DNA of 64,000 nt. Source: DASPKM01 sp035628135 (GTDB taxonomy: Bacteria; Bacteroidota; Bacteroidia; Chitinophagales; Chitinophagaceae). Positions within the stretch are counted from its first letter, which is position 1; each line of letters opens with the position of its first letter. The stretch is from contig DASPKM010000010.1 of the NCBI GenBank assembly GCA_035628135.1, forward strand, positions 248,001 to 312,000, given 5' to 3'. Of the stretch, positions 9,001 to 16,181 are shown piece after piece. The position numbers were made by a program, and so were the translations under genes. Below the pieces are notes generated by a model. It made no database searches. It saw nothing but the letters and a program-made list of their open reading frames with translations, and had not been told where the DNA came from.

Positions 9001-9609
9001 TTAGGATTGAATGTGTTCAGGTATCGGGATCAGGTCGTTCATGTAGTTGGCTGTTTGCCATTCGTTGTCAGCAATCCGGTCGTTTCTGAGTGCGATCAGC
9101 AATTGTTCATATTGCACGCTATACAATTCAATATCCCCATCATTTAATTTATGCGTGCCGTGAATAACAAAAGGCGGCATATAGATCATATTGCACAACC
9201 GCGCAGTTTGTTCAATGGGGCTTAATAACTGGCGGATGGTGTAGCGGTTCAGTCCATCGGGTTGGTAGGCCTGCAATCGGCCGCCGCACGAAATAGCGTT
9301 GAGCAGCTTTTTGCCGGTGAGCATTTTTCCTTTTGAGCCATAAGCCCATGCGTGTTCCAATACCAGGTCCTGCCACTGTTTAAGGATGGCCGGTGTACTG
9401 TACCAGTAAAACGGATGCTGCATAATAATAATATCGTGGCGCAACAACAGCCGCTGTTCTTCCTGCACATCTATATCGAAATCAGGATAATGTTCGTACA
9501 GGTCGTGAATGGTTACGCCTTCGAGGTGGCGGATGTGCCGCAGCAGGCGGGTATGCACGCGGGATTTCTCCAAAGCCGGGTGGGCAAACAATATCAGGAT
9601 AGCTGCCAT
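9001..9609 (-). CDS. Flavodoxin-fold NAD(P)H oxidoreductase, KefF/KefG-like ancillary protein
   Basis: This 202-residue protein belongs to the flavodoxin_2 (NAD(P)H dehydrogenase quinone) family. It shows ILILFAHPALEKSRVH at the FMN-binding N-terminus, IIMQHPFYWYSTPAILKQWQDLVLEHAWAYG as the strongest family block, and GGRLQAYQPDG. Its last codon sits 2 bases before the Kef antiporter start, giving an operon in which it is the first gene. In E. coli such proteins bind and activate the Kef antiporter and also reduce quinones. That role is carried over here by family and position. Confidence 0.9.
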   Translation of the reverse strand: MAAILILFAHPALEKSRVHTRLLRHIRHLEGVTIHDLYEHYPDFDIDVQEEQRLLLRHDIIIMQHPFYWYSTPAILKQWQDLVLEHAWAYGSKGKMLTGKKLLNAISCGGRLQAYQPDGLNRYTIRQLLSPIEQTARLCNMIYMPPFVIHGTHKLNDGDIELYSVQYEQLLIALRNDRIADNEWQTANYMNDLIPIPEHIQS

Positions 9610-9812
9610 GCGGCAAATTACTGCGATATCGGGGATTTTTTTGCACAGAAAGGAAGCTCACCTGTAGAGCGCGTTCGCAACCCGCGTGCAATTGAGCACG
9701 GTCCGCGCTTGAAACAGGCTCACGAAGATTTTTGGCTTAGTTTTTAACCATAGCTAAGCAGGGACGAGCCCTTACCCCCCGTGAAGACTCACCCGACTTA
9801 CCCTTTTAAAAA

Positions 9813-10691
9813 ATGAAGTATATGAAAAGAAGCAGTATGTACGTATCCGGCCTTCTACTGGCCAGTTCCACCATTTTATTCAGTTGCGAAAAAACAGACC
9901 TCGTTCCCGAAAATCCAGAAACAGTTGAAAAGAAGAAGGATGCAGATTGCGAGGTCACCGCATTCCGTTACAACGCCAATACAGGATCAGGAACCACGAA
10001 CCAATACGTTTTTAAGAGGCAGAACGATCCGTCGACCGGGCGGTTATCACAAATAATTACCGCAGTGTACCAGGGTGGAGCTATTACCAGCACGCTCACT
10101 TTCGATGTACGCTGGGCAAACAATAGCATCGTGTTTTTAAAGGCAGGTAGTGCAACCGATACGGTTTTGGTTGCATCGCTCAATGCGCAGGGTAAACCTA
10201 TTGACGTAGTAGCGGGCAATGCTCCCGATGCTAATTATTTACCCACTTCCTTTGAATACAATAACACCAGGCTGTCTGCCATGAAGATAACGCTTGGAAG
10301 CAACCTGCTGGTTTCACGTTTTGCGTACGATGGCAAAGGCAATTGCACCAGCATACAGGACGATGGGCAGGGAAGCATGACGCCGGGCCGCGTAGAATAT
10401 ACTTATGGTAATAAAAAAGCCGATCGCCAATTGTATCTCGATGAGCCACGCATTTTTAGCTGGAATACATTTTCACTCTTACAATTCAGCGGATTGTTTC
10501 CGGAGTTGCAGCCCGCGCAATTGCGCACAGGCGTAAAAGTGTTTTGGGCGAACAATTACAAGGTATATGATGTTAATTTGGTCAATCACCACGTAGAAGG
10601 CGGCAACCTGCAGCGCTACGAAGTAAGCTTTCCGGGAAGCAGCGTAACCATACCATACTTTTCAGACTTTGCATGTGAGGGAGCGCAGTAA
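9813..10691 (+). CDS. DUF4595-like/YD-repeat-like lipoprotein, unrecognised
   Basis: This is a secreted lipoprotein of 292 residues. The signal peptide ends in ILFSCEK, with the lipobox Cys at residue 25. The body is beta-rich with repeated structural phrases: YRYNANTG-like FRYNANTGSG, FDVRWANNSIVFL, FEYNNTRLSAMKI, FAYDGKGNCTSI and VEYTYGNKKADR. These resemble the strand repeats of Bacteroidota 'DUF4595/YD-repeat' lipoproteins, although I cannot assign a family with certainty. It stops 3 bases before the end of the convergent amidase gene. The 203-base upstream gap shows a short GCTTAG/CTAAGC inverted repeat near 9737-9755 and no other gene. Confidence 0.8.
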   Translation: MKYMKRSSMYVSGLLLASSTILFSCEKTDLVPENPETVEKKKDADCEVTAFRYNANTGSGTTNQYVFKRQNDPSTGRLSQIITAVYQGGAITSTLTFDVRWANNSIVFLKAGSATDTVLVASLNAQGKPIDVVAGNAPDANYLPTSFEYNNTRLSAMKITLGSNLLVSRFAYDGKGNCTSIQDDGQGSMTPGRVEYTYGNKKADRQLYLDEPRIFSWNTFSLLQFSGLFPELQPAQLRTGVKVFWANNYKVYDVNLVNHHVEGGNLQRYEVSFPGSSVTIPYFSDFACEGAQ

Positions 10692-10694
10692 TTT

Positions 10695-11510
10695 TCAGAA
10701 CTTTTTCACCAGCGAATACAGAATCTTTCTATCTGCATCATTGAATGTACGGGTGGAGTCCTGCGCGAAATGTCTTTTAAAAGCGCGGATGGCCGCGGTG
10801 GTGTCTCTCATGTCATATCCTACAATGCGTAAGGCCAGTAAATGATTAAAATTTTCCGGCACCGCAATGCCGGTGGTGTCGTCGTACCAAAGTCCATAGC
10901 CCTGGTCCGCCAGCAGCTTCCAGGGAAAATAAATATTGGGATCCACTTTTCGCGTAGGCGCAATATCGCTGTGACCGATAAAATTAGCGGTAGGAATACC
11001 ATGCCTAGCCTTAAGCCTGTTGAGCAATAACAACAGGCTTTTTATTTGAGGATCAGTGAAAGGTTCGAAGCCATTATTGTCTAACTCGATGCCGATGGAC
11101 GACGAATTGATATCGGTAAGGTTGCCCCATTTGCTTACCCCGCCATGCCAGGCACGGAGGTAGTCGTTGAGCATCTGGTGAAGGGTGCCATCTTTACAAA
11201 TAACATAATGGGCGCTTACTGCCGTGCGTGTAAGTGTAAACGTTCGCAGCGTTTGCTCGCAACTGTTTTGCGCGGTATGGTGAATGATGACGAAGTTGGG
11301 TTTGCGCAGGTTGAAATTGGTGGTGCCTACAAAATATGCCGGTGCTTTAACGGAATCGGACGCGATGGGATCCAATGGGTATTGGCGTAGGCTTTTGGCC
11401 AGCCGCTTCGTTTGCTTTTTATACTGCTTGTTCGTAGAGGCATAAGGGTTATATGCGCAGCCCGCGGCTACTATCAAAAATGCCATTAACCAGGCAAGTT
11501 GCTTGTTCAT
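10695..11510 (-). CDS. N-acetylmuramoyl-L-alanine amidase (Amidase_2), lipoprotein
   Basis: This 271-residue envelope amidase cleaves the amide bond between MurNAc and L-Ala. A lipoprotein signal (LMAFLIVAAGCAY, Cys18) is followed by an AmpD-like Amidase_2 domain. The domain has FVIIHHTAQNSCEQTL (first zinc His), HYVICKDGTLHQM, RAWHGGVSKWGN, SSIGIELDNNGFEPF and GHSDIAPTRKVDPN (second zinc ligand and catalytic Lys region). The order and spacing match the family. It probably works in cell-wall recycling from the periplasm. It lies 70 bases from the divergent Fpg/Nei gene. Confidence 0.92.
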   Translation of the reverse strand: MNKQLAWLMAFLIVAAGCAYNPYASTNKQYKKQTKRLAKSLRQYPLDPIASDSVKAPAYFVGTTNFNLRKPNFVIIHHTAQNSCEQTLRTFTLTRTAVSAHYVICKDGTLHQMLNDYLRAWHGGVSKWGNLTDINSSSIGIELDNNGFEPFTDPQIKSLLLLLNRLKARHGIPTANFIGHSDIAPTRKVDPNIYFPWKLLADQGYGLWYDDTTGIAVPENFNHLLALRIVGYDMRDTTAAIRAFKRHFAQDSTRTFNDADRKILYSLVKKF

Positions 11511-11580
11511 GTCCCGAAGCTAAGGAAAACTTGAATTAGTCATCGGCTGGCCTTTCTTTTGAATAAGAAGCAATAAACGC

Positions 11581-12312
11581 ATGCCGGAAGGTCCATCCAT
11601 AGTTATTTTGAAGGAAGCGGTGCAGGCCTTTAAGGGAAAGAAAGTAATTGCCGCCAGCGGCAATACTAAAATTGAAAAAGAAAGGATGAATGGCCGGAAG
11701 GTCATCGATTTCAAAAGCTGGGGCAAGCATTTTCTCATTTGCTTCAAGGGCTTCACGCTGCGTGTTCACTTCATGTTGTTTGGTTCGTACCGCATCAATG
11801 AACAAAAAGTGACGCCCGCACGGCTAAGCCTGCAATTTGCCGAAGGCGAGCTTAATTTTTATGCATGCTCGGTAAAGTTTATCGATGAACCGCTGGACGA
11901 AGTGTACGATTGGACCGCCGATGTAATGAACGATGACTGGGACCCAAAAAAAGCAAAGCGCAAGCTGAAGGCTTCTCCAAACATGCTTGCCTGCGATGCG
12001 TTATTGGACCAGAACATATTTGCAGGAGTTGGCAACATCATCAAGAACGAAGTATTGTTCCGCATTTACGTGCATCCTGGCAGTAAGGTAGGAAAGATGC
12101 CAGCCAAACAATTGAATGAACTGCTCAAAGAAGCCCGCAATTATAGTTATGATTTTTTGGAATGGAAGAAAAGATATGTATTGAAGAAGCACTGGCTGGC
12201 GCACACCAAAAAGAGTTGCCCGCGCTGCAAAATTCCGCTGATCAAAAAACACATGGGCAAGACCAACAGAAGGACATTTTATTGTGAAAATTGCCAGGTG
12301 TTATATGAGTGA
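11581..12312 (+). CDS. Fpg/Nei-family DNA glycosylase (endonuclease VIII-like)
   Basis: This is a base-excision DNA glycosylase/AP lyase of 243 residues. It begins MPEGPS, so after Met removal Pro2 is the Schiff-base nucleophile and Glu3 the partner. VHFMLFGSYRIN follows, then the helix-two-turn-helix LLDQNIFAGVGNIIKNEVLFR. At the C-terminus is a zinc finger (CPRC near residue 218, then YCENC near 237). It is somewhat shorter than E. coli Fpg (about 270). The sequence alone does not tell whether it prefers oxidised purines or pyrimidines. The DUF763 gene 156 bases downstream, which has a DNA-binding HhH motif, may be a repair partner. Confidence 0.93.
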   Translation: MPEGPSIVILKEAVQAFKGKKVIAASGNTKIEKERMNGRKVIDFKSWGKHFLICFKGFTLRVHFMLFGSYRINEQKVTPARLSLQFAEGELNFYACSVKFIDEPLDEVYDWTADVMNDDWDPKKAKRKLKASPNMLACDALLDQNIFAGVGNIIKNEVLFRIYVHPGSKVGKMPAKQLNELLKEARNYSYDFLEWKKRYVLKKHWLAHTKKSCPRCKIPLIKKHMGKTNRRTFYCENCQVLYE

Positions 12313-12454
12313 CCCTGGTCACCCTTCATCGGATATCCATAGGAGTCGATTACAACCGGAGGAGCTGGTATGAAGCCCAGAGAGCGAAATGGTGAAAGAT
12401 CTACAAAAAAGCATAAAAAACGCATTTTAATAATCAAGTATTGCTCCGATTGGC

Positions 12455-12462
12455 TAAATTTG
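12455..12462 (+). promoter_or_regulatory. Possible -7 promoter element ahead of the DUF763 gene
   Basis: The octamer TAAATTTG fits the TAnnTTTG consensus exactly and ends 7 bases before the ATG at 12469. Transcription would begin at or next to the start codon, that is, with almost no leader. No -33 TTTG is visible at the right spacing, so it may be chance. Confidence 0.25.
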
Positions 12463-12468
12463 TTAGCA

Positions 12469-13683
12469 ATGAAAAAGTCCGGATCCGCAGACCTTCCTCT
12501 TCACAATGGCCATGTTCCCAAATGGTTGGCCGAACGCATGGCCAAGCTGGGCCTGGCTATCACTGAATCCATCATTGCCGAATATGGTAAGGGAGCAATA
12601 TTGCGCCGCCTAAGCGATCCGTTTTGGTTTCAAAGCTTTGGCGCGGTACTCGGTATGGATTGGCATTCATCGGGCATCACCACCTCGGTATTAGGCGCAT
12701 TAAAGCGCGCTATCAATCCACATGCAAAAGAGCTTGGGATCTACATCTGCGGAGGCAAGGGAAAATTTTCAAGGGAAACGCCAGCGGAGCTGGTCAGGAT
12801 CGGCGAGCGCACCGGCCTCGATGCAAATCACCTTGTTCGCTGCAGCAAGCTCAGCGCCAAGGTGGACAATACCGCCATACAGGACGGCTTTCAATTGTAT
12901 CTCCATTGTTTCATTCTCAGCAGCGAAGGCGAGTGGACGGTAGTGCAACAGGGCATGCGCGAACGCAGCGCCACCGCAAGAAGGTACCATTGGCACTCTC
13001 CCAACCTTATTTCATTTGTAGAAGAGCCGCATACAGGCATTTGCGGGTTGAACCAGGGCCAGATATTGAACATGGTGGCAAGGGAGGCCATTCCCGCACA
13101 ACAGGGCATATTGCAAATTACCAAGGAGCACCCCGCACGCATGCTGGGCGAAGTACAACAGCTCATTCTGCCGCATCACCACGATGTGCGCTCGAAAGAT
13201 GTTGACCTCAAGCGCCTCGGTACGGTATTGTGGCTGGCACATGATAAGCAGCCCCGCGATTTCGAAGAATTGCTGTTACTGGAAGGAGTAGGCCCCCGGA
13301 CCCTTCAATCGCTTGCATTGGTAAGCGAAGTAATACACGGCACACCTTCAAGGTTCAAAGACCCTGCGCGATTTTCGTTTGCGCATGGGGGTAAGGACGG
13401 CCATCCGTTCCCCGTGCCAACCAAAGTGTACGATGAAACCATCAGCACTTTGCAAACAGCGGTGGAGAAAGCCAGGATCGGCCAGTCCGATAAACAACAG
13501 GCCATTAAAGCGCTCACCCAATTAGCTCAACGTGCTGAAAAAGATTTTATCCCGCAGGACAATGTAGAGCAACTGATAGAAAAAGAAAGAGATGAGTCCT
13601 GGAGATACGGAGGCAAAACGGTTTTTGGAGATGCCAGGCCTCCATCGGCGAGAAGGCGCAACGTGCAGTTAAGATTGTTTTGA
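12469..13683 (+). CDS. DUF763 family protein with helix-hairpin-helix
   Basis: This 404-residue protein belongs to DUF763. Its N-terminus MKKSGSADLPLHNGHVPKWLAERM is the family opening, which decides the ATG at 12469 over an upstream in-frame ATG that adds 33 unrelated residues. Other family blocks are DPFWFQSFGAVLGMDWHSSG, GIYICGGKG, GFQLYLHCFILS, and YHWHSPN with FVEEPHTGI after it. A helix-hairpin-helix is seen in LLLLEGVGPRTLQSLALVSEVI, followed by FAHGGKDGHPFPV. Such proteins are known mostly from archaea and scattered bacteria and have no proven function. The HhH and the neighbouring glycosylase suggest DNA binding or repair, which is inference. Confidence 0.9.
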   Translation: MKKSGSADLPLHNGHVPKWLAERMAKLGLAITESIIAEYGKGAILRRLSDPFWFQSFGAVLGMDWHSSGITTSVLGALKRAINPHAKELGIYICGGKGKFSRETPAELVRIGERTGLDANHLVRCSKLSAKVDNTAIQDGFQLYLHCFILSSEGEWTVVQQGMRERSATARRYHWHSPNLISFVEEPHTGICGLNQGQILNMVAREAIPAQQGILQITKEHPARMLGEVQQLILPHHHDVRSKDVDLKRLGTVLWLAHDKQPRDFEELLLLEGVGPRTLQSLALVSEVIHGTPSRFKDPARFSFAHGGKDGHPFPVPTKVYDETISTLQTAVEKARIGQSDKQQAIKALTQLAQRAEKDFIPQDNVEQLIEKERDESWRYGGKTVFGDARPPSARRRNVQLRLF

Positions 13684-13720
13684 GCAGAAATGCTTCACGG
13701 ATTAAACAATAACCCGCCAA

Positions 13721-14926
13721 TTAATTCTTCCTGCGGCGCTTCTTGAAATTAGATCTATTGCCGCCGGTGCGTGTGCGGGGTTGGTACGCAGGCGTTTGAC
13801 CAAGATCTTTCGATACCGCAGCTTTCTCAACAGGCTTGCCCAGCAATGCTTCGATTGCGGCAAAGCGGTGTTGCTCTTTTTCTCCCACCAGCGTAAAGGC
13901 CATGCCTTCTGATTCGGCGCGTGCAGTACGCCCAATGCGGTGCACGTAATCTTCTCCATCGCGCGGCACGTCGTAGTTAATTACCAGGTCAATGGTGTCG
14001 ATATCGATGCCTCTCGATAGAATATCGGTGGCCACTAAAATAGGCAACCGCCCTCCCGCAAAGCGGTTCAACACTTCTTCCCTGTTCGATTGATCGAGGT
14101 CGCTGTGCATTTCACCGATGTCGAACCTTGCGCGGAAAAGTTCACGCGCGAGTTGCCGCACACTTTCCTTGCGGCTGCAAAACACCAATGCGTTTTTATA
14201 AGGAGTATTCTTAAGTAGATGTTTTACCAATGGCAGCTTCTGGTTTTCATATACCACGAATGCCTGTTGGACGATCTTATCGGGCGGTTTTGCCAGGGCG
14301 ATATTGATTTCAACGGGATTGCGCAGTATGGTCTTCGCCAGCCGCCTGATGTTTTCGGGCATGGTTGCGGAAAACAGCAGCGTTTGCCTTTCTAAAGGCG
14401 TAAAAGAAATCATGCGCATGATGTCGTGCTGAAACCCCATGTCGAGCATGCGGTCTGCTTCATCGAGCACTAAGAATTGCAAGTGCTTCAGCGAAACGTA
14501 TCCCATGTTCAGGTGGGCGATCATGCGGCCGGGCGTGCACACCACGATATCGGCACCAAGTTGCAGCGCTTTTTTCTCATTAACGAAATTACTTCCGTCG
14601 TTACCGCCATATACGGCTATGGAGCTAAGGTTGGTGAAATAGGAAAGCCCTTCCAGGTGCTGGCCGATTTGTATGGCCAGTTCGCGGGTGGGCACTATGA
14701 TCATGGCGCCGATCTTGCCATCGGGTCTGTTTTTGAGCAGGCGGTCGATCAGCGGTAGCAGGAAGGCGGCCGTTTTGCCTGTACCGGTTTGAGCGGAGGC
14801 AATAACATCGTGGCCGGACAATATTGCCGGTATCACTTTTTCCTGGATGGGAGTTGCAGATATGTAGCCTGACGCTTGTATGCCTTCCATAAGGCTGGGG
14901 TCGAGGCCGAATTCATTAAATACCAA
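13721..14926 (-). CDS. DEAD-box RNA helicase, RhlE-like
   Basis: This is an ATP-dependent RNA helicase of about 401 residues. It shows the Q motif (ATPIQEKVIPAILSGHD), Walker A AQTGTGKT (45-52), PTRELA, TPGR, DEAD (155-158) and SAT (187-189). Domain 2 has SRGIDIDTIDLVINYD and VHRIGRTARAE. The tail after about residue 375 is basic (RTGGNRSNFKKRRRKN), as in RhlE proteins of Bacteroidota used in cold growth and ribosome assembly. The start is unusual: the codon at 14926 is TTG (before VFNEFGLDPS), with ATT just before it and no ATG in a sensible place. Translation may therefore start at TTG. Confidence 0.92.
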   Translation of the reverse strand: MVFNEFGLDPSLMEGIQASGYISATPIQEKVIPAILSGHDVIASAQTGTGKTAAFLLPLIDRLLKNRPDGKIGAMIIVPTRELAIQIGQHLEGLSYFTNLSSIAVYGGNDGSNFVNEKKALQLGADIVVCTPGRMIAHLNMGYVSLKHLQFLVLDEADRMLDMGFQHDIMRMISFTPLERQTLLFSATMPENIRRLAKTILRNPVEINIALAKPPDKIVQQAFVVYENQKLPLVKHLLKNTPYKNALVFCSRKESVRQLARELFRARFDIGEMHSDLDQSNREEVLNRFAGGRLPILVATDILSRGIDIDTIDLVINYDVPRDGEDYVHRIGRTARAESEGMAFTLVGEKEQHRFAAIEALLGKPVEKAAVSKDLGQTPAYQPRTRTGGNRSNFKKRRRKN

Positions 14927-15017
14927 AATAGATGCGTTTTAGCGGGCGCAATGACTGCTGCCGGATTGATTAACAACGAATTTAGTCATTTTTATGCTAT
15001 AAACGGGCCAAACAGCC

Positions 15018-15047
15018 TTTGCAGACGCTTAAATAACAGTTGGTTTG
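15018..15047 (+). promoter_or_regulatory. Candidate promoter for the TPP-riboswitch transcript
   Basis: TTTG at 15018-15021 and TTGGTTTG at 15040-15047 (one mismatch to TAnnTTTG) are separated by 18 bases, close to the Bacteroidota -33/-7 arrangement. Transcription would begin near 15053, about 85 bases before the riboswitch. Two direct copies of GGCACCATT (15109-15117 and 15120-15128, period 11) and an AGGAGG followed by ATG at 15073 lie in between. That ATG opens only a 31-codon frame ending inside the riboswitch. Confidence 0.35.
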
Positions 15048-15137
15048 TAAAAAAGCTCCCTTAGGAGGTTAAATGTGCAGTATTTTTTATTCCGGGATTG
15101 GGAATGCTGGCACCATTTTGGCACCATTATATTCAAC

Positions 15138-15229
15138 GATTCTTTTTACGGGGTGCTTCCCAACGTAAGCTGAGAAATACCCATTGAACCTGATCCGGGT
15201 AATGCCGGCGAAGGGAATGAAAAAGAATC
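15138..15229 (+). promoter_or_regulatory. TPP riboswitch (THI element) without an adjacent gene
   Basis: All conserved parts of a thiamine-pyrophosphate aptamer are present in order. P1 is a perfect 10-bp helix (GATTCTTTTT at 15138-15147 with AAAAAGAATC at 15220-15229). The GGGGTGC block follows, then CTGAGA at 15170-15175, and then ACCTGATCCGGGTAATGCC with GGCGAAGGGA. The pyrophosphate and pyrimidine sensor arms are both intact. A terminator follows directly. No thi gene, transporter or any plus-strand gene lies downstream: the next gene, at 15360-16115, is on the opposite strand. The element is divergent from the helicase gene, so it cannot serve that gene either. Confidence 0.9.
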
Positions 15230-15230
15230 A

Positions 15231-15256
15231 AAGGGCCTCGAGAGAGGCCTTTTTTA
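15231..15256 (+). terminator. Intrinsic terminator forming the TPP riboswitch expression platform
   Basis: GGCCTC (15234-15239) pairs with GAGGCC (15244-15249) around a GAGA tetraloop. The flanking A/T bases lengthen the stem, and a run of six T follows at 15250-15255. It begins one base after the riboswitch P1 helix. I see no obvious antiterminator that would compete with it, so the switch mechanism is not clear. Alternatively, transcripts may simply end here as an RNA of some 120-200 bases. Confidence 0.85.
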
Positions 15257-15359
15257 TTGGGTATTGGTTAGTGCAGGATGCGGTTAAGCGCCACGCGCTC
15301 GGGTACCGCATCTATCCAGGATTACGGTTGATTGCATTCTTATTGTTAAGAGATTATTC
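15257..15359. other. Non-coding stretch between riboswitch terminator and crotonase gene
   Basis: These 103 bases carry no credible gene on either strand. Any read-through of the terminator on the plus strand would run antisense into the 3' end of the enoyl-CoA hydratase-family gene. Confidence 0.6.
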
Positions 15360-16115
15360 TCATTTCACTTTAAAGCTATTGATAGCATTTTTGGTGAACT
15401 CACTCAGCACCAGCCGTCCACTGATGGCTGCCCTTTCCAGCAATAAGGTGTCCCAATGCTCAGTGCCCTTCCACAATATTTTTTTTAATTGGGCCGTGGC
15501 CTCGGGACTGGAATGTGCCAGGGTATTGGCCAGCCTGCTGACGGACTCATCCATATTTTCAAATGTCTCATGTACTTCCGCAAACAATCCCTTGCGCTTG
15601 GCCCATTCTGCGTTGCGCCACATGGTAGCGTCGATGGCCAGTTGAGAAAATGCGGAAGTCCCGATCTTTCTTTCTACCGCCGGGCCTACTACAAACGGAC
15701 CTATCCCAATGGCCAGCTCGCTTAGTTTGATCTCGGCTTTTTCAAATGCGATGCAATAGTCGGCCGCGGCGGCCAGTCCTACTCCTCCTCCCACACACTT
15801 GCCATGCACTCTTGCTATGATCATTTGCGGGCACTTGCGCATTTGATTGATGACGTGCGCAAACCCGCTGAAGAATTCTTTTCCCTGCTCTTCGGTTTTT
15901 ATCGACATCAATTCTTCGAAAGAAGCGCCCGCGCAAAAAGCTTTTTCCCCAACGGAACGCAATACAATTACGCGGCTGTCATCATCATTGGCGGCGCTGT
16001 GAATTTCATGCGCCAGCGCTTCCAGCAGCTTACCGGGCAATGAGTTGCTTTGCGGATGATAAAATTCAATAGTGGTTATGCCGTTGTGTATTTCTGAATG
16101 TACGTGACCTGTCAT
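15360..16115 (-). CDS. Enoyl-CoA hydratase/isomerase family protein, probably phenylacetate pathway
   Basis: This is a crotonase-fold enzyme of 251 residues. The oxyanion-hole blocks are AFCAGASFEELM and HGKCVGGGVGLAAAADYCIA. The first catalytic acid lies in KLSELAIGIGP. At the site of the second hydratase Glu there is an Asp (LAIDATMW), as in some isomerases and PaaG-like enzymes. It follows paaZ by 66 bases on the same strand, so a role in ring isomerisation or later beta-oxidation of phenylacetyl-CoA is likely, but which step it performs is not decided by the sequence. It may also be a general methylglutaconyl-CoA-type hydratase. Confidence 0.88.
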   Translation of the reverse strand: MTGHVHSEIHNGITTIEFYHPQSNSLPGKLLEALAHEIHSAANDDDSRVIVLRSVGEKAFCAGASFEELMSIKTEEQGKEFFSGFAHVINQMRKCPQMIIARVHGKCVGGGVGLAAAADYCIAFEKAEIKLSELAIGIGPFVVGPAVERKIGTSAFSQLAIDATMWRNAEWAKRKGLFAEVHETFENMDESVSRLANTLAHSSPEATAQLKKILWKGTEHWDTLLLERAAISGRLVLSEFTKNAINSFKVK

Positions 16116-16181
16116 GGTATAGGAGGTTAAAGGGAGAAAAAGAGATTACAGAGATTATCGACCAAAATTATCAAATACGGC

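Noticed and set aside
15184..15645. A plus-strand frame of 153 codons running through the TPP riboswitch, its terminator and the crotonase gene
   Set aside because: It overlaps a conserved RNA and is antisense to a well-supported enzyme; the translation has no family features.
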